From: Scilla litardierei
Taxonomy: Eukaryota; Streptophyta; Magnoliopsida; Asparagales; Asparagaceae
Direction of reading: 5' to 3'
Assembly: GCA_030789695.1 (NCBI GenBank)
Contig: CM061140.1
Location: 87,544,422-87,608,421 of the forward strand
DNA length: 64,000 nt
Positions within the stretch are counted from its first letter, which is position 1; every line of letters begins with the position of its first letter. Of the stretch, positions 33,861 through 43,905 are shown piece after piece. The notes beneath the pieces were generated by a model, which saw only the letters and a list, made by a program, of their open reading frames with translations, was not told where the DNA came from and did no database searches. A program made the position numbers and the translations under genes.

Positions 33861-36800
33861 GTTATTAAGCCTAAAGGTGGAGTCATGGAGGTGAACGCAA
33901 AGAAAGAGAAGGTTGCAAAAGGCGAATGCTTTCTTTGTCACAAGTCAGGACACTGGAAGAGGAACTAAAGAACTACTTAAGAGTCCTTAAAGAAGGGACA
34001 TGGTGATGCATCATCTTTATTTGTGTATGCCATTTAAAAGATGCTCTCTATTTCTTCTACCACTTGGGTATTGGATACTGGCGCTAGTTCTCACATCTTT
34101 TCTACATGGGCTGAGAAAAAGTACGAGGCTAAGAGATTGTGAAATGACTCTACAAGTAGGAACTGGAACAAGTGTTGTTGCCATCGTTTTTGGGGAATTT
34201 CAACTTGAATTGCCAACCGGTAAAGTTTTGATCTTACGCACTTGCTTATATGTACCAAATATAATTTATAACACTATCAATTTCTTTATTGGATAAGGAA
34301 GAATACGATTTTGTATTGAAAGGTAATGTTATGAAAATTTTCAATAAAGGTGTATTTCTTGGTTTTGATACATTAAGTAATGGCGTATATGTTTTGAATG
34401 CAAGCACCATATTAAATATTCATAATGTGAATAAACCATAGACTCTAAGTGAAAATGAATCCTACTGGTGACGTTGTAGATACGCCATTTTGGTGAGAAA
34501 AGACTTACGAAGTTGCATAAGAAAGGATTCTTGAATCCTTTTGATTATGAATTATTTGCAACATGGAAGTCTTGTTTCAAAGGCAAAATGATAAAAACTT
34601 TTTTTGGGACAATAAGAAAGAGTTAGTGAACTCTTGGGACTCGTATATACCGATGTATGTGGCCCAATATCTACACAAGTAAGAGGATGATATTCCTATT
34701 TCATCACTTTAACTGATGACCTCTTAAGGTATTGATACATGTTCTTGATTAAACACAAGTCTGAGGCCCTTGAGAAGTTCATGGAGTATAAGAATGAAGT
34801 GGAGAACTAGACTAGAAAAAGTATTAAAATTCTTCGATTAGATCGAGGAGATCGAGGAGGTGAATACTTAAATTTGAAATTCCTTCAATATTTAAAAGAG
34901 AATGAGATTTCCTCTTAGGTTACACCTTTTTACATACCACAACACAATTACATGTCAAAGAGAAGAAATCACATCTTATTAAATATGATAGGATCCATGA
35001 TGAGTAATGTTAAGTTACTTCTTTCCTTCTGGGGTTATGCCTTAGAGACGATAGTGCTCATACTAAATATGGTTTTGTCTAAAGGCCGTGCCTCCCACTC
35101 TATATGAGATATGGTAAGGCAAAAAACCAAATCTTAAGTTTGTTTAGATGTGGTTATATTGCATTCGTGAAAAGATATAATTCAGATAAATTGAAGGCAC
35201 GATCCATGATGTGCATGTTTATGGGCTATCCAAAGAATTATCAAGGATATCATTTCTATTAACATGAGGAACACAAGGTTATTGTTGCTAACTATGCCAC
35301 CTTGTAGGAGTCTCTTGATTAAGAGACAGAATGTAAGATGATAGAACTAAAAGAAGTTCTAGAAGCACATATTGTAAGGGATCAAGATATAGAACCAGAC
35401 ACCAATGCTCCCATTAATAACCTTCAGCCAATTAGAAAATCTAATAGCATTCCTAACTACCAGAGAGGTGTTACAGATTTCTCATAAATGGTGGTGTGGA
35501 GGATATCATCATGGTTGATGACGATCCTACCAGTTTTCAAGAAGCCATGCATAGTGGAGACTATGCAAAATGGCTTGCATAGTGGAGACTCCAGCAAAGT
35601 ATGGACTCTGGAGGATGTTCCCGAATCGATAAAACACATTGAAAGCAAATAGATCTTCAAGAAAAAGATCAGTGCAGATGAAAACGTGGAGACCTACAAT
35701 GTAAAGCTATTGGTAAAATGATATCGTCAAAGGCTTGTTATAGCATATGGCGAAACCTTTTCATTGGTAGCCATGCATAAATCCATTAGGATACTGTTAG
35801 CTATAGCAGCTTTCTGTGCCTATGAAATCTGGCAAGTGAATGTAAAAATGACTGTTTAAATGGAGATTTAGAAGAATGTGTTCACATGACCCAACAAGAG
35901 GGCTTCATTCAAAGTCAGTGGGAGCAGCGAAATAGCATGCATATTACTTAAATCCATCTATAGATTAAAGCAAGCATCAAGGAGTCAGGACATCTGATTT
36001 GATGATATAGTCGAAAGGTTTGACTTCATCAAAAATGAAGATGAGCCATACATATATAAGATCAATGGAAGCGTTGTCGCATTCCTCGTATTGTACATGG
36101 ATAATATACTTTTGATTGGTAACAACATAATGATGTTGCAATCAATCAAAGTATGATTGACACATAACATCTTCATGAAGAATTTGAGAGAATCATCCTA
36201 CATACTTAGTATAAAGATATATAGTAGATCAAATATGATGATGGGGTTGTCCCAGTCTAAATACATAAAAATCATGTTAAAAAGGCTTAACATGAAAAAC
36301 TCCAAGCGAGTTAATGTAATCGTTTGTCATAGAATAACTCTCTTCAAGGACTGTCATCCAAGACAGGAGGAGAAAGTTGACATGAGTAAGATTTTTTATG
36401 CTGTGGCTGAAGGATCTATTATGTATTTCATGCTATGTACTTGACTAGATGTCACAAACACACTTGGCATTGTCAATCGATATCAATCAAATCCGATGAG
36501 AATCATGGGATTGCTGTAAAGAGCATACTTAAATATTTGAGAAGGACTAAAGATATATTCTTGTCCCCAATGGGAGTAGTAATCTTTTAGTAGAGGAATT
36601 TACTGACTTGAGTTTTTAAAGTGACATAGATGACATCAAGTCAATATTAGGATATGTTTTCATCCTTAGTGTAAGAGCAGTAGCTTGGAACGGTTCTAGG
36701 TTACTGTGGTATGGTATTAGGATACTTTGTAGTAAATGATGCTGCATAAGAGGCATTTTGAATATAGAGATCCAAAACATATCTTGAGGATATTTCAAGT

Positions 36801-36936
36801 TTGGCATGAAACTCAAGATTGCCATGATATGTAGATTTATAGGGTTAGTATGTTTGATAATGTAGTAGATCCACTCACGAAGGCATTTCCAAAAATTGAC
36901 TAGAAAGTTTAATAATTAAAACCAATATGACATGGT
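33861..36936 (+). pseudogene. Copia gag end and pol, heavily broken
   Basis: In order: gag tail and zinc knuckle (CFLCHKSGHWKRN, near 33927), protease (STTWVLDTGASSHIFSTW, near 34053), integrase (GLVYTDVCGP, HKSEALEKFMEYKNEVEN, PQHNYMSKRRNHILL), RT (HKSIRILLAIAAFCAYEIW; AFLVLYMDNILLIGN near 36085) and RNase H remnants (SIMYFMLCT, near 36412). Many stops and shifts split it into short frames. The RT catalytic YVDD reads YMDN, so one catalytic aspartate is lost. Order PR-IN-RT-RH is that of Copia. The lineage within Copia is uncertain. Confidence 0.88.
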
Positions 36937-36948
36937 GCAAATGGGAGA
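36937..36948 (+). other. Copia polypurine tract
   Basis: GCAAATGGGAGA directly precedes the TGTTACG start of the 3' LTR; it would prime plus-strand DNA synthesis. Confidence 0.7.
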
Positions 36949-37446
36949 TGTTACGATGCATGCTCTTACGTCAAGTATTGTAATTGTAATTGATACATCT
37001 TGTTCGAAATAATAGTAAGTTATTTGATACATTTTTATCTTTATGATTCTTTGATACAGATTAGTATGTGTGGATATGTGATTGCATGGATAAAGTCTTT
37101 GGAATCGCGTGAGGACATTGAGGTCATGATGAGATTATGATAATAAGACCCGATGGATCCGCTTAAACATAAATCCTTAATATTCCTGACTGTAATAATA
37201 TCAAGATGTGTTATTAATATTCTGGATAAACTAGTATGCACTGATCTCTACCGTAGCAATGATATTGTCTGGCTTCATAGCCACTCGATGTGAGGACATC
37301 ATGAGACAGTTCACATGTACTTGTTAGAGAACAAGTGCACAGAATGACTCATTAAGAAGTTTTTATATGGTAATCATAATTTGACTGTCAATAGAAGCTC
37401 CCAAGTGACAGTTGGTGCAGTTTGACTTAAGATGCACTAAAGAACC
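36949..37446 (+). mobile_element. Copia 3' LTR, first segment
   Basis: Aligned to 16421-16900 (for example GTTCGAAATAATAGTAAG in both), ending with AAAGAACC at the solo LTR insertion. Confidence 0.82.
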
Positions 37447-39267
37447 TGTAAGGACCGTTTACCTTGCAATACTAACAACAAACACTCTAGAGGAGGGGGG
37501 GGGGGGGTGAATAGAGTAATGGCAATAAATTGTGCAATTAAAATTTAACTTGCAAATGCGGAATAATAAATGCAAGAGGAATTAATCAATACAATTAATC
37601 CAAATGCAAACACAAGATATTAACCTGGTTCCCCAAACTTGGGTACGTCTAGCCACACCAATATTCACTATATTTCTCACAAAGAGAGGTGAATACAAAT
37701 TCCACAAAGAGATACCTCACACGGAGGATTTTGTCCTACACAAGAACCAAACCAACCCTACACAAGGGTCAAACGCACACACAGAGAATTACTAACTCCC
37801 ACACAGAGAATTAGGGTTAGCCATACACTAGGACACTAAACTCCCACAAAGAGAGTTACTCCCACAAAGAGAGTTATTTCCACAAAGAGAATATCTAATT
37901 CCCACAAAGAGAATTAGGGTTTCAAAGAAACACAAAGTAAAACAAATATTTTTACCTATGCCTTGAGATTCTTACACAAAGTAAAACAAATACTTTTACC
38001 TATGCCTTGAGATGCTTACTCATAGATGAATGTAAGGCATGGAAGAGGATCTCTAAGTGATTAGATTTGCTTGAAAGTACTTGGATGATTTCCCTTGAGC
38101 TTGACTTTCAATGCATGAAGGAGATTTAGAGCTCTAAGAGGGAAATGAGAGAGTTTGCGAGTGGCTTATTTAATCTCAAGATTTTCAATAGCATCAAGAA
38201 GTTCTAATGAACTCAGCCCTCTCATATATATAGGCACCCTATAGGAACTCTCAAAAGCCAAGAAAACAGCCAAAAACAAAAAGCTGCAACGACTAGATTT
38301 TGGGCTGAAACGTCACTGACAGTCGACTGATGAACAAATGACAGTCGACTGTCCAACGGCTAAATAAATCCCAACGGCTATAATCTGAGCTTCGACAGTC
38401 GACTGATGAAGACGATACAGTCGACTGAAAACAGGACAGACGCCTGTTAAACCTTCAGCAGGCGACTGCTGCAAAGGATGGAATAAAACAGAGAGATGCA
38501 CTCTTACTCCCAGTATGCATACATGCGACTGATGAACAAATGACAGTCGACTGTAAAATAGACATGCGACTGTTTATCCTTCATCAGTGGACTGCTGCAG
38601 GGGATGGAAATAAACAGAGAGTTTCAACGTTCGCACTTATGCCTTTCAGATAACTGTTGACCATTTCACAGGCGACTGTAAATTGAACATCAGTCGACTG
38701 ATGCGAAAAGCTCAAGTAGAGTCAATAAAAATGTTGATTTGAGCAGTGCACCATAATAGACTGTAGAAGGCTCGACAGGCGACTGGAAATCACCCAGCCG
38801 ATTGTAAAACATTCATCAGACGACTGTTGGAGAGCCAGAGACTCCAATTTAGTCTTTGGACAAGATGAACCTATTGGGTTGGATTCTGTGATAATCCTAA
38901 GGCTCACTAAGATGGTTATATGCATATGCATGTATGAGTAGACCATCTATCAAGGCATTACATTAATCCTAGACTAAAAAAGAGAAAAGCAATAAATGAA
39001 ATAATACATGGATTACATTGCTTTCCTTAGAGTCTATGGCTTCAATCTTGATACCTTGATACTCCCTATCATCTCCAAGCTTTGGCACCCATTGAGTCCA
39101 AGCTTTGGCATATCTCCTCTTGATGTCCATCCTTGCACCAAGTGTTTAGTCTCCAAAAATGATATTCTTGAAATGTTAACTATGAGATTAAAACAAGAGA
39201 GTCATTAGCAACATAATGTTGTGATCATCATCAAAATAACATTGGTATGAAACACCAATACTCAACA
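37447..39267. mobile_element. Solo LTR, 1.8 kb, in the Copia 3' LTR
   Basis: It starts TGTAAGGACCG and ends TACTCAACA, with exact GAACC duplications at 37442-37446 and 39268-39272. The 5' LTR of the host Copia has the uninterrupted site. A run of about twelve G at 37494 and ACCTGGTTCCCCAAACTTGG near 37625 are typical of long Copia-type LTRs in plants, but the family is not certain. No internal region is present. Contains a palindrome cluster at 38317-38830. Confidence 0.88.
38317..38830. repeat. CAGTCGACTG / CAGGCGACTG palindrome cluster
   Basis: CAGTCGACTG recurs near 38321, 38341, 38396, 38418, 38541 and 38691, with variants CAGGCGACTG, ATGCGACTG and CAGACGACTG between. Several are followed by ATGAACAAATGA or ATGAAGACGAT, so the unit includes a conserved 3' neighbour. 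Confidence 0.87.
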
Positions 39268-39272
39268 GAACC

Positions 39273-40392
39273 TTGCGTGTAGGAGGGTTCTGTTTAGAAT
39301 TTTATTGACCAAAGGTGAGTGATAGTTGCTAGGTACTTGTGGGGCATAGTCCACAACGTATGAAAGGTGGAGGTGATCAAGAAGGGATTCATCTGCTCTG
39401 GTACGTGGGGTTAGTGAAACAGGGAGTCGACATGGATACATAGAAATCCCTGAAAAGGGTGGAGTGGATAAACTTATTAAGAGTAATAAGTTTCATCCAG
39501 CCTTAGACTATGGATCACATACATGACTCATGCTTTAAGGTGTTAATGGGGTGTGACAGTTTATCATATCTTAGATACCTTAGTGACAGTTTTAACGAAG
39601 GGACCGGATTGTACGGTAGCTGTTGCTGAGAGGCCACGATTTAGTCAAAAGAATTCCAGGCTCACACCAATCAGATAAAAACGGATGGTCTTTACATATA
39701 GCTAGAGTCACTATGACACGATCTTAGAGTACGATCGAGTCACTGTCAGAGTAGGGATCGAGCTTTTAGAATCTTACATCGATAATGGCTCGTCACAAAA
39801 ATGGAAGGAAGAAACTTGATGTATATACGAGACAGATAACAAAGAGTTGTAATAAACTTATTTGAGAGAGAAAATACTTCGCAAGGAGTTGCGAATGCAC
39901 ATAAGAAATGTTCGTAAAGAGTTAAATGAATATTTCAGTTAAAGAGGAAATGCAATAACTCCAAACCAACATCTTTGCGAGAGGTTGTCAATTAATTAGT
40001 CGGTTAATGGCTTTCTGACAGCCTTTAGTCGACTAATGAATGATTATTAGTTGACTAATGAATGACTATTAGTCGACTAATGCAATGTTAGTCGAGTAAC
40101 AATCATGGATTAGTCGACTAACCTGTGTGTAAGAAAACAGAGCCAGTCTCTGTTTTCCATCAGTTGACTAACATGGTCTGTTAGTCAAGTAAAGGCGGTT
40201 CTGTACGGATCTGGACTTGGGTTTTTTGTTAGATGAGTGTTTAATTCAAGAGTTGGATCTAAAACCAAACCAAGTTCAAAAATGTTTGACTCTAATATGA
40301 AATCTCAAGAGGACTTTAGGAGTTTTAGTCTTTTGATCCCATCTTGTTTTAGGATAAGAATTGGATTCAAATCTAGAATCCAATTGGGATAG
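39273..40392 (+). mobile_element. Copia 3' LTR, second segment
   Basis: Homologous to about 16905-18040 of the 5' LTR, including the TTAGTCGACTAA cluster near 40020-40190. It ends in GATAG, the duplicated target of the next insertion. Confidence 0.82.
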
Positions 40393-40685
40393 TGATGCGG
40401 CTGGAAATAACAAGCAGGGGCATTTGGGTAAAACAACAAATAGAGGATTTTTTCTATTTAAGGGGGTGAGCCGGCCCTAATGGGGATGCGAAAATTGTGA
40501 GAGTTATTTTATTTATTCCCTTAGATTAATTGTATTAGGATTTGGTTTTCCCCCTAGGTTAATAATCGTCTTCTAGTCATTAGCTAGAGAGTAGTTGAAT
40601 TGTATTAGGGTTTCTTTTTAATTCCAGATCTGAAATTCCAATAAAAATCCCCTTTTTATCATCAAATCCCTAGCGAAACGCATCA
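40393..40685 (+). mobile_element. Gag-only element 5' LTR
   Basis: TGATGCGGCTGG to AAACGCATCA; LTR ends form an inverted repeat TGATGCG/CGCATCA. A TATA-like CTATTTAAG is at about 40458. Confidence 0.92.
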
Positions 40686-40708
40686 ATTGGTATCAGAGCG
40701 GTCGATCA

Positions 40709-41002
40709 ATGGCGAGCACACGATCCAAGGAGCGGGTCGAAATTTTGGAAGAGAAGGTTGAACGGATGGAGGCCCAAATTAGCAAGGGTTTCATCGACGT
40801 GAGAAAGGAAGACGCTGAGATAGCCGCGCAAATCCGGGGGGAGATGAAAGAGATGAAGGAGAACCAAGGGAAAACGGAGGCAAAATTATCGGAATTGACA
40901 GAAGCTATAGCGGCGTTGACCGCTCATCTCGTACCAAAAGCGGATCCAAGCAAAAAGGAGCCACCTTTGGCGAAGGACAAGGGCCAAAAGACGGTTTTTT
41001 AA
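40709..41002 (+). CDS. Gag N-terminal coiled coil
   Basis: A 97-residue frame beginning MASTRSKERVEILEEKVERM with heptad-like spacing of hydrophobics, ending DKGQKTVF. MASTRSK is almost the same as MATSTRSK at the start of gag in the chromovirus at 46983-53196. It starts 9 bases after the PBS. The stop at 41000 separates it from the GC-rich segment, so either the gag is broken here or this is a separate small protein. Confidence 0.78.
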   Translation: MASTRSKERVEILEEKVERMEAQISKGFIDVRKEDAEIAAQIRGEMKEMKENQGKTEAKLSELTEAIAALTAHLVPKADPSKKEPPLAKDKGQKTVF

Positions 41003-41059
41003 GACGGTCCTGATCTAGAAGAAGACGAAGGCTTCGATCAAAGAGACAACACGTGGGGG

Positions 41060-41450
41060 ACTCACCACGACCACGCGCCGCCACGACACGACGACAGAGG
41101 GGCCGACGGGGTGATTTCGGCCCCCCGGCAGCCCTCTGGGAGGCCGTCGACCCCCCAGGGAGCTCTGGGGGGCCCGGCGAACCCCCAGAGGGGCGGCGGA
41201 GGGCCGCCAGGCCCCCGAGAGGGGCGGCCGCACCTGCCGCCCCCCTGCGCAGGCGGCGGCCCCAGGGAGCACCGCCTGGGGGCCGCCGACCCATTTTCAG
41301 GGCCGCCCGCCCCCGGCGATGCCCTGGGGGCTTCGACCGACCCTAGGGGGGATCCCGTGGGCCGGCGGACCCCTTGGGGGCCCCACTGACCCTCCAGGAC
41401 GTCCGACAGGCTTTTAAGAGCGTTTCCGGGCCCCCGGGGGCCCCGCACGA
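41060..41450. repeat. Very GC-rich segment with CCCCCGGGG-type words
   Basis: The base composition jumps from AT-rich to mostly G and C for about 390 bases, with recurring GGGGGCCC, CCCCCAGGG and GGCGGCC words. Frames are open on both strands because stops are scarce, so none of these long frames is evidence of a gene. It occupies the same place between gag N-terminus and gag core as the arrays at 21189-21623 and 51690-52380. Confidence 0.75.
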
Positions 41451-41574
41451 GGTCCGTTGAGCACAATTTGCAGGTTTTCAGCCTTTTGAGGGACCCGGCG
41501 GAGGATTTCAGCAGCTTGGAGGGCACCACCAGATCACAGGTGGCCCGTCGACTCAGTCCCCACCTTTTGGGGGA

Positions 41575-42611
41575 GTGACGGGAGATTGGAGAGCGTACCA
41601 GGACCCACCAGGAGGCCACCCGGCGGAGTTTGGACACCCACAGGGTGACTGGCAGGGGCATGGAGCAGAGGGAGGCTGCCGAGATCGAGCTGAGCCTTAT
41701 TTTCCCGACAGGCGACAGGGGTACCAGCCGAGGGGAGGATTCCAGCAGCAGGAGAGAGGTGGTTACGCTGGCGAGAGGCGACTGAGGAAGCTCTAGGTGC
41801 CCATCTTTGAGGGAGGAGATCCGGATGACTGGTTGTATCGGGTGGAGAGGTACTTGGAGGTGTCAGCGGTCCCAGGGGAGGAGTGGCTTCGGGCGATAGG
41901 TGTTTGCTTGGAGGGGGAGGCCTTAGGCTGGTTACGTTGGACTGATCAGCAACAGTCTTTTCAGACATGTGCGGAGTTCACGACGCTCTTGACGGAGCAA
42001 TTTGGTGCAGGGCAGGCTGGTGGCGTGTTTGAGAGACTGTACTCTCGCTGAAGCAGGAGGGGAGCGTAGGGGATTATATCAGGAAATTTAAGTCGCTCTG
42101 CCGCCGAATTCTGGGAGTGTCTGAGGAGTCTTTGGAGGGCTGTTTCATGAAGGGGCTGAAGCCTACGGTGAGGTCGGGATTGAGGCAGTTCGAGCCCGTT
42201 GGTCTGCGTGGGATGATGACATTGGTTAGGAAGGTGCAAGACCATCAGGAGGCAGAGAGGAGAGTCCGTGGGACGTGGGGAGGCTCTACTTTTCGAGGAC
42301 CGGATCCTGGAAGGGGACAAAAGGCGGCCACAGAAGGGGCAACATCCACTGACGGCACAACGACTACCAAGGAGAAGTGGATGGAACCACGACCTGGAGG
42401 ACACACACGAAGAATGATCGATGCAGAGATTCGTGACAAGCGGACCAAGGGCCTGTGTTTCAAATGCGACGAGAAGTTTACTCCTGGGCACCGGTGCGGG
42501 AATCATACCCTTCAGATCCTGATAGTAAATGACGAGGAAGAGAGAGGGGAGAGTGTGGTAATGCTGGAGGCCGGCGGGGACGAAGAACAAGAGCACCTGT
42601 ACGTGGAGTAA
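41575..42611 (+). pseudogene. Gag core and zinc knuckle of the gag-only element
   Basis: After GVTGDWRAYQDPPG and a glycine/glutamine-rich linker comes an in-frame TAG (41794), then VPIFEGGDPDDWLYRVERYL, EEWLRAIGVCLEGEALGWL, and a frameshift near 42045. Downstream ESLEGCFMKGLKPTVRSGL and KGLCFKCDEKFTPGHRC follow, the gag and CCHC-type knuckle of chromodomain-bearing chromoviruses. Two lesions remove the reading frame. It could bind element RNA if intact; as it stands it is a pseudogene. Confidence 0.85.
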
Positions 42612-42670
42612 CTGACCGTACACTTCACGTACTACCTTGAGGACAAGGTGGTTTTTCAGGGGCGGAGTAG

Positions 42671-42965
42671 TGATGCGGCTGGAAATAACAAGCGTGGGCA
42701 TTTGGGTAAAACAACAAATAGAGGAGTTTTTTCTATTTAAGGGGGGTGAGCCGGCCCTAATGGGGATGCGAAAATTGTGAGAGTTATTTTATTTATTCCC
42801 TTAGATTAATTGTATTAGGATTTGGTTTTCCCCCTAGGTTAATAATCGTCTTCTAGTCATTAGCTAGCGAGTAGTTGAATTGTATTAGGGTTTCTTTTTA
42901 ATTCCAGATCTGAAATTCCAATAAAAATCCCCTTTTTATCATCAAATCCCTAGCGAAACGCATCA
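42671..42965 (+). mobile_element. Gag-only element 3' LTR
   Basis: Partner of 40393-40685. The upstream GGGGCGGAGTAG is its polypurine tract, the same wording as before the mini element 3' LTR (GAGGCGGAGTAA). Confidence 0.92.
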
Positions 42966-42970
42966 GATAG

Positions 42971-43555
42971 TTCTTGAACTAGCCTCTCTTTGTTTATGCG
43001 ATGAGGGATAGAGTTGGGTTCCAACGTGAAATCCAAATGCGACTTGGATTTGGATGATCTCAAGTACTATATAAAGTGATTAACTTCTCCACTTTAAATA
43101 CACAATCAGTTTCCACAAACAAAAGATCAAAGATCTAAGCATCCAATTCTCTTGAGAGAAAAGTTCAAACCTTTTCAAGGGAGAATTTTCGCTCTAAGAT
43201 TAAAAGTTTTTTCTTTTGCCTCATCCTTCGCACTACCAATGCTTTGGGGGTTGGGTTCGAGTTTTTTGGAGGGCTCAAGGATCGAGAAGGCGCTACATTA
43301 TTAAGGTGAGACGTCTATGGCACATGGTTGGTGAAAGAGCTTGGTTTTTTTTCTCTTTCAACCGAAAGCGGTATGTATCCACGAGCATTGCTAAAGTATA
43401 TCCGCGCAAAGATATGCTTCTTATTCTACAACATGTAAATTCATGGTTTTGATATCGGATATTGGTTTCTCTACTAGGTTTACTTTTTTTTTTTTGATTT
43501 TTTACTCGTTCGCATGTTTCTAATATGATTAAAATCATAGTAGTATTTCCTTACA
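42971..43555 (+). mobile_element. Copia 3' LTR, last segment
   Basis: Continues from TTCTTGAACTAGCC, matching the 5' LTR from about 18045, and ends CTTACA. The next bases, ATAGG, nearly repeat the ATATG before the 5' LTR. Confidence 0.82.
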
Positions 43556-43905
43556 ATAGGTCTCATTCATTTTCATACCTTAATAAGAATCTCATCCAGT
43601 CCACTTGTTCTTGGTTTCAGTCTATTTAAAGCTTCTCACATCTCTTATACTCTACTCTGTTTGCCTCATCTTGTATCAATTTTTTTTTTATTTTCACCTA
43701 CTTAACTGCACAAAAGTTCATTTACTTTTTCTCCACTCATTCGTGAAAGTTGATGGATGTTCTTTCCCTCTCTTGAATAACTCTTTTTGCTTACTTCTAA
43801 GCTAATTTATATCACTTCAAGGCATCATCATCTCTATGTCGGCCAGTCTCCCGAAGATTTTATCGCTGTCACGTTTAGCTTTGATAGCAACATTCACTTA
43901 TTTTT
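43556..43905 (-). mobile_element. RTE LINE remnant, upstream part
   Basis: CATACCTTAATAAGAATCTC and CCAGTCCACTTGTTCTTG resume the RTE RT region exactly where 16420 left off, now 27 kb away. The right limit is approximate. Confidence 0.65.

Larger units (their letters stand above)
40393..42965 (+). mobile_element. Non-autonomous chromovirus derivative with gag only
   Basis: LTRs of 293 bp (40393-40685) and 295 bp (42671-42965) differ at about five positions and are flanked by exact GATAG duplications. A PBS (TGGTATCAGAGC, 40688-40699) matches initiator tRNA-Met. Inside are a gag N-terminus, a very GC-rich segment, a gag core with a zinc knuckle, then at once the polyprotein tail (LEDKVVFQG) and the 3' LTR. 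Protease, RT, RNase H and integrase have been deleted. Confidence 0.92.
16421..43555 (+). mobile_element. Copia retrotransposon, 27 kb including four later insertions
   Basis: The 5' LTR (16421-18574) and the interrupted 3' LTR (36949-43555) are homologous along their length. A PBS (TGGTATCCGAGC) follows the first and a polypurine tract precedes the second. Flanks are ATATG at 16416 and ATAGG at 43556, one mismatch from a perfect 5-bp duplication. The coding region is ruined by stops and split by an Athila-like insertion. Removing nested elements leaves about 9.4 kb. The LTRs have diverged clearly, so this is an old insertion. Confidence 0.88.

Noticed and set aside
37447..39267. A complete LTR element rather than a solo LTR
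   Set aside because: No second LTR, PBS or coding region lies between the GAACC duplications.
41053..41661. Long open frames on both strands of the GC-rich segment
   Set aside because: Stops are rare in GC-rich DNA; the frames have no recognisable domain and overlap on opposite strands.
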